Shown: piece after piece, positions 23,792 to 32,140 of the stretch
Numbering within the stretch: the stretch's first letter is position 1
How the letters are laid out: every line of letters starts with the position of its first letter
Assembly (NCBI GenBank): GCA_900299255.1
Contig: OMJB01000082.1
Span: 1 to 44,020, forward strand
Length of the DNA stretch: 44,020 bases
Source of the DNA: Sphingobacteriales bacterium
GTDB taxonomy: Bacteria; Bacteroidota; Bacteroidia; Chitinophagales; Chitinophagaceae
Direction: 5' to 3'
Position numbers and translations under genes: made by a program
Notes under the pieces: generated by a model
Told to the model about the DNA's origin: nothing
The model's input: the letters and a program-made list of their open reading frames with translations, nothing else
The model's database searches: none

Positions 23792-24937
23792 ATGGCTTCG
23801 AAACTCAAATATGGCCTTTTTGTACTGGCACTTGCCATATTCTGCTTACCGTGGGTGCAGGATAAGTGCCCTGTTTTTTCCAGTAAGCCACTGAACGGCT
23901 ATGCCAAATCTTCCGACGATGTACCATTTACATGGAAGGGATGGTGGGATGGTACCTACCAGGAGCAAAAAAATAAGTACCTCAACGACAATTCAGCGTT
24001 TAAACCAGGCCTGATACGCCTGCACAACCAGATTGACTATTTACTTTTCAAGGCCCTGCATGCTTTTCGTGTTGTAGAGGGCGGAGATCACAATCTGTTT
24101 GTGAGCAGCAATACTGTGGCATACTTCGGTACCGATTACATTGGGTACAGTGCCATCAGAACGAAACTGGAAAAACTCAAAGCCCTGTCCGACACTTTTT
24201 CGAAACTGGGTAAGTCGCTGGTATTTGTGCATTCACCTGCCAAGGAGTTTATGTACCCTGAATTTATACCTGAATCGCTTATCACCACCAGAGGCACCAC
24301 CAACCTGGAAACCTATGTCCGTCTGGCCGACTCACTTCACATTCCACAGATCAATTTCAATGGCTGGTTTTGCTCTATGAAAAATACCTCTACTGAAAAA
24401 CTGTTCTCAAAGCAGGGTGTGCATTGGTCTGTATATGGCTCTTACCTGGCCGCCGACAGCCTTATCAGGTACATAGAGCACCAGCGCAGTATACACATGC
24501 CCCACCCTGTATGGACAAAGGTTACGCACTCTGACAAACCCCGGCAAACAGACAATGACGTAGAGCAAACGCTCAACCTGATATACCCTTTCACACAAGA
24601 GGTGCTCAGCTACCCTGAGGTTAGCTACCCCACAGATAACACCATTACAAAACCTCGTGTAGTGTATATCGGCGACAGCTTCCTGCTCATATGGATCACA
24701 GACGGTATTATGAACAACACCAACAGTAACTGGGAAGTATGGCAATGGTTTGCACAGGTGTGGGATAAAAACAGTACCGCTGAAAAACCATCTGCCCTTA
24801 TAGACAATCACGACTGGCTCAAGGCTATTGAACAGTCAGATTGTATAGTACTCATGTACACAGCCTTCAACCTCCCATATGCCGGCAATGGCTTTATAGA
24901 AAAAGCATACGATTATTATTTCCCCGGTGGAAAGTAA
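23792..24937 (+). CDS. AlgJ/AlgX-like SGNH-type O-acetyltransferase partner
   Basis: A 381-residue protein with an N-terminal membrane anchor or signal (about residues 7-22) and an extracytoplasmic domain of the AlgX/AlgJ group, which receives acetyl from the MBOAT partner and passes it to the glycan. Seen: a GDSF block (IGDSFLLIW, Ser296) and the histidine block QGVHWSVYGSYLAAD (His211). In AlgX-type enzymes the histidine block reads DxH; here the first position is glycine (GVH), so the aspartate is absent at the usual place. It starts 3 nt after the MBOAT gene. Catalysis is plausible but that difference deserves checking. Confidence 0.8.
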   Translation: MASKLKYGLFVLALAIFCLPWVQDKCPVFSSKPLNGYAKSSDDVPFTWKGWWDGTYQEQKNKYLNDNSAFKPGLIRLHNQIDYLLFKALHAFRVVEGGDHNLFVSSNTVAYFGTDYIGYSAIRTKLEKLKALSDTFSKLGKSLVFVHSPAKEFMYPEFIPESLITTRGTTNLETYVRLADSLHIPQINFNGWFCSMKNTSTEKLFSKQGVHWSVYGSYLAADSLIRYIEHQRSIHMPHPVWTKVTHSDKPRQTDNDVEQTLNLIYPFTQEVLSYPEVSYPTDNTITKPRVVYIGDSFLLIWITDGIMNNTNSNWEVWQWFAQVWDKNSTAEKPSALIDNHDWLKAIEQSDCIVLMYTAFNLPYAGNGFIEKAYDYYFPGGK

Positions 24938-24981
24938 TGCTGCCGCTCCTGGTGCAGCTCACAAGGTTATCCCTAGAGTAC

Positions 24982-25608
24982 CTACAGGCTCCTGACAACC
25001 AAATCATCAAACTCCACCATTTCAGAGTTCTCAATGTATAGTTTCACACTGGTACCTTCCGGAATTTTTACTTCCTTCTTGTAAAGCATGTTGCCATTTG
25101 CATAAAATGCTGCCTTACCATCCTGGTACCTGATTTCCCATTTGTTGTCGCCGTTGTCTCTTTTATTGATCACCGACTGTGCGCCCCAGTCTACTATCGT
25201 TTCGTATTTCTTGGCTGCAGTATCATATTTCAGTAATCTGCGCTCTCCATCTCCGTAAGCAAGAAAATAGTAGTCACCCAGTATCATGCCATATGGATTA
25301 TAGGTATCATTGGGCTTCACGTTTTTCACCCAGTGGGTGGTAAAAGTGACAGAGTAATTATTTGCCGGCAGTTTGAAATCGGGAAGCCTGATCCAGTATC
25401 CGCCTCCTTTACCGGTCTGGTATTTCTTGCTCTCTAGTATCATTTTCCCATTCTCTATTTTCCTCACTACGTTATTATCTTCACCCAGATTCCAGCCTCG
25501 GTCATTTTCTACAAAATGTTCTTCCACCAGTATCTTGCTCGACTGACCGACCGACCGTGCAAATGAAACTATTACAAACGATAACATTAAAATGATGCTC
25601 TTCTTCAT
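24982..25608 (-). CDS. Secreted beta-sandwich protein of unknown function
   Basis: A 208-residue protein with a clear Sec signal peptide (MKKSIILMLSFVIVSFARSVGQ) and a body resembling concanavalin-like/DUF1080-type sandwiches: ILVEEHFVENDRGWNLGEDNN, a central GGGYWIRLPDF, YGMILGDYYFLAYGDGERRLLKY and the C-terminal KLYIENSEMVEFDDLVVRSL. Domains like this bind or act on sugars, but no catalytic residues can be named, so no function is assigned. It converges on the AlgJ/AlgX-like gene (44-nt gap) and diverges from the aminotransferase gene. Confidence 0.75.
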   Translation of the reverse strand: MKKSIILMLSFVIVSFARSVGQSSKILVEEHFVENDRGWNLGEDNNVVRKIENGKMILESKKYQTGKGGGYWIRLPDFKLPANNYSVTFTTHWVKNVKPNDTYNPYGMILGDYYFLAYGDGERRLLKYDTAAKKYETIVDWGAQSVINKRDNGDNKWEIRYQDGKAAFYANGNMLYKKEVKIPEGTSVKLYIENSEMVEFDDLVVRSL

Positions 25609-25945
25609 AATCGTTTTTGTTTTGATTGCCAGAAAATAAAAATTATATTAATGTAAAGTTGGTGATTTTTTCAGTTTCACACAATACCGCAAATCACTGA
25701 TTTTTGAGGAATTATGCATTTCCAAAATGTCCGCCATGTTCGGCATAGCCAAGAAGCAAACTTGAAGTCGAGGGTGTTTACAATCATAGATTTCCAATTT
25801 TGCCAATTCCATCTAATACCCGACTTTTACATTTACCCAATCCCTCAATTGAGGAAATAATACCCTGAAAAAAAATTTCTGCCCAGGTTAGGAATTATCT
25901 TAAAATACCCTTTTCGCTATTAATTGATTTTTCAACTCTACCATA
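25609..25945. other. 337-nt divergent intergenic region
   Basis: AT-rich gap between the secreted protein gene (minus) and the aminotransferase gene (plus); it must hold both promoters. I found no full TAnnTTTG box with a proper -33 partner. A 48-codon open frame starting at the ATG near 25714 has no family features and I do not call it a gene. Confidence 0.5.
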
Positions 25946-27130
25946 ATGGCAAATACAATTAACAATGAGGCACTGCTTCACCAATTAAAGCCCAAGCACT
26001 CCAATACAGGTACCTCTATTTTCGCTGTCATGAGTGGGCTGGCACAGCAGCACAATGCCATTAACCTCTCCCAGGGTTTTCCCGATTTTCATATAGAAGA
26101 GCGGCTCTCGTACCTGCTGGGCGAAGCTGCCCGTACCGGGCATAATCAGTATGCACCTATGCCGGGCCTTCCTGCCCTCAGGCAGGCCATTGCTGCAGAT
26201 TTCAAAAAACGGTACAATCTTGAGATTGATGCGGACCACGAGATCACTATTACCCCAGGAGCAACGCATGCTATCTATACAGCATTTGCTGCCATATTGC
26301 AGCCCGGCGATGAAGCAATTGTACTGGAGCCGGCATATGACAGTTACATCCCCAACATAGAAATGAATGGCGCAGTGGCAGTTCCCGTGCCTCTTATAGC
26401 CCCCGATTTCCGGGTAGACTGGAACAGGGTCAAAGATGCAATCACTCCCCGCACCAGGGCTATTATAGTAAACACACCCCACAACCCCGGCGGTGCCATC
26501 TGGAGTAAGAAAGACTGGGATTACCTTGCAGACCTGGTGCGCGATACAAAAATCATTGTCCTCTCTGACGAAGTGTATGAACACCTGATTTTCGATGGCA
26601 TGCACCACTACAGTGTACTGCAGCACCCCGAGCTCAGAGAGCGCAGTTTTGCATTGTATTCATTTGGCAAAGTTTTCAATAATACCGGCTGGAAAATTGG
26701 CTACTGCATAGCACCCAGGGCTTATACTGAGGCATTCAGGCGGCTGCACCAGTTCATAGCTTTTTGCGTCAATACACCGGCACAGGTAGCACTGGCCCTG
26801 CATATGCCCAACCAGTCTGCTATGCCGGTAAATACACAAATGCAGCTAAAGCGCGATCATTTTCTAAACCTCATCAGAGAGGTACCTTTTACCATACACC
26901 AGCCTTCCCGTGGCAGCTACTTTCAGGTAGCAGGTTACGAGCGCATCAGCGACCTGCCGGATATGGAATTTGCCAAGTGGCTTACACTCGAATACGGTGT
27001 GGCAACGATACCACTCAGTGCATTTTACAAAAACAAAAAAGATGACAAACTGATTCGTTTTTGTTTTGCCAAAAAAGAAGAAACGCTGGACGAGGCTGTA
27101 TCGCGCCTCAGGGGGCTGAAAGCGAAATAG
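25946..27130 (+). CDS. PLP-dependent aminotransferase, YbdL/methionine type
   Basis: A 394-residue fold-type I class I/II aminotransferase. Seen: INLSQGFPDFHIEERL near the start, the substrate loop YAPMPGLPALRQAIA, ITPGATHAIYTAF, NTPHNPGGAIWSKKDW, the pyridine-binding DEVYEHLIF (Asp208, Tyr211), and the Schiff-base lysine Lys242 in SFGKVFNNTGWKIGY. The INLSQGFPDF and HQFIAFCVNTPAQVAL segments resemble E. coli YbdL, a methionine-preferring enzyme, and kynurenine/glutamine aminotransferases. Substrate: probably methionine or aromatic amino acids with 2-oxo acids; methionine salvage is one option. Cytoplasmic and apparently monocistronic. Confidence 0.9.
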   Translation: MANTINNEALLHQLKPKHSNTGTSIFAVMSGLAQQHNAINLSQGFPDFHIEERLSYLLGEAARTGHNQYAPMPGLPALRQAIAADFKKRYNLEIDADHEITITPGATHAIYTAFAAILQPGDEAIVLEPAYDSYIPNIEMNGAVAVPVPLIAPDFRVDWNRVKDAITPRTRAIIVNTPHNPGGAIWSKKDWDYLADLVRDTKIIVLSDEVYEHLIFDGMHHYSVLQHPELRERSFALYSFGKVFNNTGWKIGYCIAPRAYTEAFRRLHQFIAFCVNTPAQVALALHMPNQSAMPVNTQMQLKRDHFLNLIREVPFTIHQPSRGSYFQVAGYERISDLPDMEFAKWLTLEYGVATIPLSAFYKNKKDDKLIRFCFAKKEETLDEAVSRLRGLKAK

Positions 27131-27213
27131 CGGCAGTGGCATAGTTTTTATTTGAAAATGTAGTGCTGTTACCAGCGGCATCAATCATCTACTCAAACAA
27201 AAACTGCAAAACT

Positions 27214-27450
27214 ATGCTCCCTGTAAAATTGAACAATCGGCTATGGCTAAGTACAAAATTAGTCTGGCGCAGCGCCCACCAAACCAATATGCTGAGCCCT
27301 CGCCACAATGGTATGCTGGGTATCATTATGGTTACAAAGGGTGCAACCCTGCTGGTACTACTGTACTTTTTTAAGCAATATCCGTTTGTAAATGTCAGAT
27401 CTATGCGCTGCTCATCGCATAGGCAGCTAAAGAAAAAAATGGCAGCCTGA
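27214..27450 (+). CDS. Possible small membrane protein (doubtful)
   Basis: An open frame of 78 codons from the ATG at 27214 in the 360-nt gap between two plus-strand genes. It has one hydrophobic stretch (GIIMVTKGATLLVLLYFF) and a basic tail. No family is recognised and there is no clear ribosome site. It may be noise; apart from it I see nothing in 27131-27490. Confidence 0.25.
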   Translation: MLPVKLNNRLWLSTKLVWRSAHQTNMLSPRHNGMLGIIMVTKGATLLVLLYFFKQYPFVNVRSMRCSSHRQLKKKMAA

Positions 27451-27490
27451 TTACTATCAAAATGTTTGTTTTCAGTACTTTTAGAAGTAT

Positions 27491-28141
27491 ATGGATCTGC
27501 TCACCAAACTCAGGCTCAACATTGCAAAGCCGCTGTGGCTCATCAATGCCCCTGCCGATTGCCTGGAGTACTTTACCGAATTTAAAGTCAATAAAAAACT
27601 GAGTAAAGAAAAGCCTGTACCGCAGCTGCTGCTGTTTACCCTCAATAGTGCTGAACTGCACCACTACCTTACAGTAGTAGCTGATTATGTAGGCCACGAA
27701 ACGGTACTTTGGATTCTGTACCCTAAAAAAAGCGGAGGAATTTCGTCTGACCTGATACAGATGAAACACTGGGAAATTGTAACCACTTACGGTTTCCGCA
27801 GCCAGGCGTCTGCGTCATTAGACGCCAACTGGACGGGCATCAGATTTACCAATGCGCCGCTCAAAAAACCATCGGACCGCCATGTGCCCATGGCCGAACG
27901 AAAAACCGAGGGGATTGATTATGTGAAACGAACAGTGCAGCTCCCGGCAGATGCACATGCCGAATTGCAGCAGCACTCAGGGCTTTCGGAGTATTTCTAT
28001 GCGCAGTCTTTTACCTGCAAAAAAGAATATGCCCTGTCTATCATAGAGGCAAAAAAGCCTGAAACCAGAAACAGGCGAATCGAAAAAATGATAGAAATGC
28101 TACTGCCCAAAATGCACGCGAAACAGCTGAAGAAAAAATAG
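27491..28141 (+). CDS. DUF3052-like domain fused to YdeI/OmdA domain
   Basis: A 216-residue cytoplasmic protein with two recognisable parts. Residues 1-120 resemble DUF3052: PLWLINAPADCLEYF, a central LHHYLTVVADYVGHETVLWILYPKKSGG, and SLDANWTGIRFT. Residues about 140-216 match the YdeI/OmpD-associated (OmdA) C-terminal domain, with SGLSEYFYAQSFTCKKEYALSIIEAKKPETRNRRIEKMIEML. Both domains are common in Bacteroidota and neither has a proven biochemical role; OmdA-like proteins have been linked to bacteriocin and peptide resistance. A bidirectional terminator follows. Confidence 0.75.
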   Translation: MDLLTKLRLNIAKPLWLINAPADCLEYFTEFKVNKKLSKEKPVPQLLLFTLNSAELHHYLTVVADYVGHETVLWILYPKKSGGISSDLIQMKHWEIVTTYGFRSQASASLDANWTGIRFTNAPLKKPSDRHVPMAERKTEGIDYVKRTVQLPADAHAELQQHSGLSEYFYAQSFTCKKEYALSIIEAKKPETRNRRIEKMIEMLLPKMHAKQLKKK

Positions 28142-28156
28142 TTGCTATTGCATCGG

Positions 28157-28200
28157 CAAAAAAAAGCGGCAGGAGAAATTCCAGCCGCTTAGCTTTTTTA
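28157..28200. terminator. Bidirectional terminator
   Basis: AGCGGC (28165-28170) pairs with GCCGCT (28184-28189), and GGA/TCC inside extends the stem past one mismatch around a GAAAT loop. An A run on the left and a T run on the right let it serve both the DUF3052/OmdA gene (plus) and the convergent gene at 28216 (minus). Confidence 0.8.
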
Positions 28201-28215
28201 TATTCTGTCGGTGTA

Positions 28216-29751
28216 TTATGCCTTCAAAGTCAGGTGCGAAAAATTAGGTGCTTCTGTATTGTGTATTGAGTTGTATGTAGGTATAATGTAGCGCGCGCTG
28301 TAGTCGTTATCAGAAATAAACTTCACCACATAATCTACAGCAAAAGCCGGATTATTTTTCTTGCCTACCAGCAGATACTCAAGATAGAACAGTGATATGC
28401 CGGAATCGAATGATCCGCCATTATCCTTGCCAATCCACTTTTCAGCAAATGCAACAATATCCATTTTGTTGTCAGTGAGGCGGTCATGCAACTGTTTCAG
28501 GCTGTTTACCTTCAAAAAGCGCAGGCGCTCCACATCACCTTCAATATCAATATCAGTGTTGATCTTGGCACCGGCACGCTCTGCAATCAGCTGGTCTATT
28601 TCTTTCAGTATTTTGCTGTTCATCACGTAGTCTCTGAGGGTAGCATCAGTCATCTGTGCATTCTCATCAACCGGAACTGCTTTTGTTGCTTTAGCTTCTT
28701 CATTGGCAACCGGTGTTGCTTTTTCCTCGCGCACAATATCAGGTATCAGCTGGAATATCCGGCTGCCGTTAACGTTGGTATTGCTGATATCTGCAGGTGT
28801 TACCGGAGGCAACGACTCTGTTACAATTTTTTCTGCCACAGGTACAACCAGCTCAGGCATAGCAGGAGCCTTAGGTGCTTCAACTGCCGGAGCAGGAGGA
28901 ACAACAGCTGCAATAACTTCAGGTTTTGGAGCAGGTGGCACTATGCTGCTTTTAATTTCGGGATGGTTGATGCTCTCTGCGAGTTCTTTTAACCCATCCA
29001 GATTAATTACCGATGGAGCGGCATTGATTACTGTTTCTACACTTGGAACAGTGATTGGTTTGGGAGCTATACCCAGCGATGGTGCCTGAGCCTGTGGCTG
29101 AGGAGCTGGTGTTTCCACTTTTTCTACAACAGGCACAGCAGGAATCTCTGCTATAGGCTGATAATAATTTACCGGAGGTTCAGTTTCAACTTTAATTTGC
29201 TGCACCGGAGGCGGTGTCACTGGCGCCTGAGTAACCTGTGGTGCTGGTGGTACAGTTTCAACAACTATCTGCTGTACCGGAGCCGGTGGAGGTGCCTGAA
29301 CAACCGGAATCTGTGCCACAGGCTGTGGAGCAGGTTCTGCCTTGATTTCAGGTATCAGTGGTACATGCATTACCGGAGGCGGTGGTGCGGGAATGTTCAC
29401 TGCGGGTTCCGGAACTGCCATTTTAGGTACTTCAGGTACTGGTGGCGCAAAAGTTACAACCGGCTGAGGAGCCGCTGGTGCAGCCGGTGCTGCAGGAGCT
29501 TCTTTTGAAACAGCATTCAGAAAATCTGCAAAAGTTGTTGCTTCTTTTTCTACTGCCGGCTGTGCAGCAACTGCAGTATTTTTTCTGCCTGCCAGTCTTT
29601 GCCCCAGTTCAGAGCGGATTTTCAGGAATTCAATGTCCGCCATTTCCAGGAGGGCTCCTACCCTGTAAAAATCTCTTTTTGCTTCGTCAGGCACAAAATT
29701 GGTATCATAACCGAGTTCCTTTTCAATACCCGACCATGCATCCTGCAGCAT
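28216..29751 (-). CDS. 3' part of a RelA/SpoT-family gene: proline-rich protein
   Basis: A 511-codon open frame. Its first ~55 residues are the end of a RelA/SpoT synthetase domain: SMLQDAWSGIEKELGYD, then AKRDFYRVGALLEMADIEFL. Then comes a long, low-complexity Pro/Ala/Val-rich linker (about residues 70-330), and a C-terminal helical domain (about 370-511) from QMTDATLRDYVMNSKILKEI to the end. The rest of the synthetase domain is encoded just upstream but broken (29752-29984). The ATG at 29751 lies inside the old domain, so whether this frame is translated is unclear. It follows truB on the same strand. Other reading: a live protein that lost its enzyme part and kept the C-terminal region. 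Confidence 0.6.
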   Translation of the reverse strand: MLQDAWSGIEKELGYDTNFVPDEAKRDFYRVGALLEMADIEFLKIRSELGQRLAGRKNTAVAAQPAVEKEATTFADFLNAVSKEAPAAPAAPAAPQPVVTFAPPVPEVPKMAVPEPAVNIPAPPPPVMHVPLIPEIKAEPAPQPVAQIPVVQAPPPAPVQQIVVETVPPAPQVTQAPVTPPPVQQIKVETEPPVNYYQPIAEIPAVPVVEKVETPAPQPQAQAPSLGIAPKPITVPSVETVINAAPSVINLDGLKELAESINHPEIKSSIVPPAPKPEVIAAVVPPAPAVEAPKAPAMPELVVPVAEKIVTESLPPVTPADISNTNVNGSRIFQLIPDIVREEKATPVANEEAKATKAVPVDENAQMTDATLRDYVMNSKILKEIDQLIAERAGAKINTDIDIEGDVERLRFLKVNSLKQLHDRLTDNKMDIVAFAEKWIGKDNGGSFDSGISLFYLEYLLVGKKNNPAFAVDYVVKFISDNDYSARYIIPTYNSIHNTEAPNFSHLTLKA

Positions 29752-29984
29752 GGAGCATATCTGAACTTCGAATTTCCTGTTACCTGACCTTTTGTATTCT
29801 GTTTGCTGCTGACGGTCTTTTTTAAGCCTTGCAGTATAATTAATATTCTTATATGCAAACGTTTCTATGCGTATTTCTTTTTGTCAACTGACCTTTCAAT
29901 ATCAACATCGAACTCATCATGCAGTACATGTGATATTTTGTTGACTGTATCTTCGAAATAGGTAATAATGCGAATTGTTTTAAT
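29752..29984 (-). pseudogene. Decayed (p)ppGpp synthetase (RelA/SpoT) domain
   Basis: On the minus strand two frames together give a RelA/SpoT synthetase domain. From 29984: IKTIRIITYFEDTV, then HDEFDVDIERSVDK. After a one-base shift near 29868-29886, in the A-rich AAAAAGAAA tract, the second frame reads EIRIETFAYKNINYTARL and KFEVQICS, joining in frame to the 511-codon ORF. Each frame has its own stop (TAG at 29987-29985, TAG at 29867-29865, TGA at 29886-29884). The YxSxHY block has become YKNINY, and the IRT after the catalytic-Glu motif FEVQ has become ICS. Everything before the first block is missing; truB ends at 30078. Confidence 0.7.
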
Positions 29985-30077
29985 CTAAAACCGGAACATG
30001 AAATTCACAATTTTCATGCCAATCAGCGGTTAAGACGCCCTAAAAACAGCGACTGGTGCTGAGCTCAGGTGACAGAA

Positions 30078-30788
30078 TCATTGCTGAATGCTGGTTTCAG
30101 CGGATGGTGCAGGTTTCCATATATTTTTCCATTCCTGAGGCGTCAGAGCATTGGCAACGTCAAAGTTTCCAATTTTTGTACGCCTCAGCTCCTGTAGATA
30201 CGCCCCGCAGCCCAACAATTCGCCAATATCGTGAGCAATGGACCTGATATAGGTACCTGTGCTGCATACCACACGAAAATGCACTTCAGGCAGTTTTATA
30301 GCTGTAATCTCAAATTCCCCAATGGTAATGGGCCTGGCTTCCATCACTAGTTCTTTGCCAGCGCGTGCCAGATCGTAGGAGCGTTTTCCGTCTTTTTTTA
30401 TTGCAGAGTGCGCAGGGGGCACCTGCATTATATCTCCGGTAAGTTGCTGTGCGGCTTCGTATATACGGGCATCTGCAATATGTTCAAATGGTTTAAAATC
30501 TGTTGGCTCGCTTTCCAGATCATAGGTAGCGGTTTGCGCGCCCAGATGGAAAATGCCTGTATATTCTTTGGGCAACTGCTGGTAGCCCGAAATCTGTTTC
30601 GTCATTTCACCGGTGCAGCAAATCAGCAGGCCTGTGGCGAGCGGATCGAGCGTACCGCAGTGGCCTATCTTTGCCCTAAGTGCTATTTTAATACTATTCA
30701 CTGCATCGAAGGAAGTCCATTTATAGGGCTTATCTACTAGTATCACGCCTCCTTTTTTTAACTCGGCAGCCGTTGGTCTGTTTTGCAT
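30078..30788 (-). CDS. truB: tRNA pseudouridine(55) synthase
   Basis: A 236-residue enzyme that converts U55 to pseudouridine in the T-loop of most tRNAs. Seen: GGVILVDKPYKWTSFDAVN near the N-terminus, the catalytic block IGHCGTLDPLATGLLI (Asp48), KEYTGIFHLGAQTATYDLESEP, PPAHSAIKKDGKRSYDLAR, and FRVVCSTGTYIRSIAHDIGELLG. The ATG at 30788 (MQNRPTAAEL) is preferred over an upstream in-frame start at 30839. A -7 box TACCTTTG lies only 5 nt before this ATG, suggesting a leaderless message. It diverges from the first acyltransferase gene. Confidence 0.95.
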   Translation of the reverse strand: MQNRPTAAELKKGGVILVDKPYKWTSFDAVNSIKIALRAKIGHCGTLDPLATGLLICCTGEMTKQISGYQQLPKEYTGIFHLGAQTATYDLESEPTDFKPFEHIADARIYEAAQQLTGDIMQVPPAHSAIKKDGKRSYDLARAGKELVMEARPITIGEFEITAIKLPEVHFRVVCSTGTYIRSIAHDIGELLGCGAYLQELRRTKIGNFDVANALTPQEWKNIWKPAPSAETSIQQ

Positions 30789-30793
30789 TATTG

Positions 30794-30801
30794 CAAAGGT
30801 A
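30794..30801 (-). promoter_or_regulatory. truB -7 box 5 nt from the start codon
   Basis: The minus strand reads TACCTTTG (30801-30794), a full TAnnTTTG match, then 5 nt, then the truB ATG. Transcription would begin at or next to the A of the ATG. Confidence 0.5.
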
Positions 30802-30913
30802 TGCTGATTTTGTTGACAAGCAGGAACACCGTCAGGCAAAACACGTTGTTGTCAATAAATTCCCGTGGTTTGCCTTTTCGAAAATACTTTACTTTTACTG
30901 CTCTTTTAGGCCT

Positions 30914-32026
30914 ATGCCGGAAAATCCAAGAATTCAGACAGATAAACACTTAAAATATCTTGATTCAGCCCGGGGTATTGCTGCCCTAATGGTTTTTTTC
31001 AGCCACTTCATAGCAAGAAGTTTTCAGGAGAAAATGAATGTCCATTACTTGTTTTTCATTTTTAACGGGAATGATGCTGTTTCTTTTTTCTTTGTGCTGA
31101 GCGGTTTTGTTTTGTCATACAAATACATAGTGCTTAATAAACCACTTGATATTAAACAGTTTTATGTAAGCAGAATACTCCGGCTTTTTCCTGCTTATTT
31201 TATTACCCTCCTGTTCACGGCTATTTTCGCTTATCGCAAATATCTCAACCTTCATTCGGTTATGGATATTTTCGTTTTTAACAAATATCAATTTTGGGAA
31301 GAAGCATTATTATTCAGGGTTCACAACGTACTTTACTATCCCGGGTGGACACTGTCAATAGAACTTCTGGTTTCTTTTCTTATACCCTTTTACATAGCGC
31401 TGGCATTAAAAGACAAACAGTACATTCCCTACCTGATAGTGGTTACACTCATCATGGGGAACAACCTTTGTTTCAGCTATATGTTTCTTTTGGGAATTAT
31501 TGCCAGCACAAATTATAGCTACATAGCAGGAGCGTCGTTCAGGCAAACAACGTGGTATAAATACCGCATCCCTGTTCTTGCTTTAGCTTTTGTTATTTTT
31601 TCTATCCGGCAGATTGACTATATTTTACCTTTCAGCCCCACATTTAAATACATACAAGCCTTTCTTGGGCTAGACTTTTTCAGCTATACCGGATTGAGTT
31701 GTTTCGTATTTCTGGTAGGCATACTGCACAGCAAACAGGCGCAGCACTTCCTTGAAAACAGGTTACTGGTATTTCTTGGAAAAATTTCTTATAGTATTTA
31801 CCTGGTTCATGTTCTTGTAATCAATGTGCTGTATGTGTTCGTAGAAAAGTACATTACTTTCCCCCCAAAGGTTTCTACTTTTACCTGTATCACGTTAATG
31901 GCCGTTGCCAGTGTAATTGTTGTAGCCACTGCTATGCATTATATAATTGAACTACCCTTCATCAGGTTGGGTAAATTTATTACAGGGAAAATGAAACCAT
32001 CACTAATCATTCAGAAAGATAGATAG
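30914..32026 (+). CDS. Acyltransferase-3 (OafA-like) membrane protein, copy 1
   Basis: A 370-residue polytopic membrane acyltransferase of family 3, a group that O-acylates surface sugars such as LPS O-antigen or peptidoglycan. Seen: the family start KHLKYLDSARGIAALMVFFSHF (Arg and His conserved), NGNDAVSFFFVLSGFVLSYKYI, FYVSRILRLFPAYFITLL, YPGWTLSIELLVSFLIPF, and the late segment GKISYSIYLVHVLVINVLY. About ten helices. I chose the ATG at 30914 because the paralog at 32141 has the same spacing to the LKYLDSARG block; an in-frame ATG at 30773 would overlap truB. Acceptor unknown. Confidence 0.88.
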   Translation: MPENPRIQTDKHLKYLDSARGIAALMVFFSHFIARSFQEKMNVHYLFFIFNGNDAVSFFFVLSGFVLSYKYIVLNKPLDIKQFYVSRILRLFPAYFITLLFTAIFAYRKYLNLHSVMDIFVFNKYQFWEEALLFRVHNVLYYPGWTLSIELLVSFLIPFYIALALKDKQYIPYLIVVTLIMGNNLCFSYMFLLGIIASTNYSYIAGASFRQTTWYKYRIPVLALAFVIFSIRQIDYILPFSPTFKYIQAFLGLDFFSYTGLSCFVFLVGILHSKQAQHFLENRLLVFLGKISYSIYLVHVLVINVLYVFVEKYITFPPKVSTFTCITLMAVASVIVVATAMHYIIELPFIRLGKFITGKMKPSLIIQKDR

Positions 32027-32117
32027 TTATATGCTATAGAGGTGAAAACAAACCATTCTGCAAAATAATCCGAGACAATCAAAATAAGGCGCTAACATTT
32101 TTATTTCGAAAATGCGC

Positions 32118-32125
32118 TACATTTA
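32118..32125 (+). promoter_or_regulatory. Possible -7 box for acyltransferase copy 2
   Basis: TACATTTA matches TAnnTTTG at all but the last base and lies 15 nt before the ATG at 32141. Weak evidence on its own. Confidence 0.3.
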
Positions 32126-32140
32126 CCTTACCTACTACCT

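Noticed and set aside
25714-25860. 48-codon open frame in the divergent gap
   Set aside because: No signal peptide, domain or ribosome site; it spans a region that must hold promoters.
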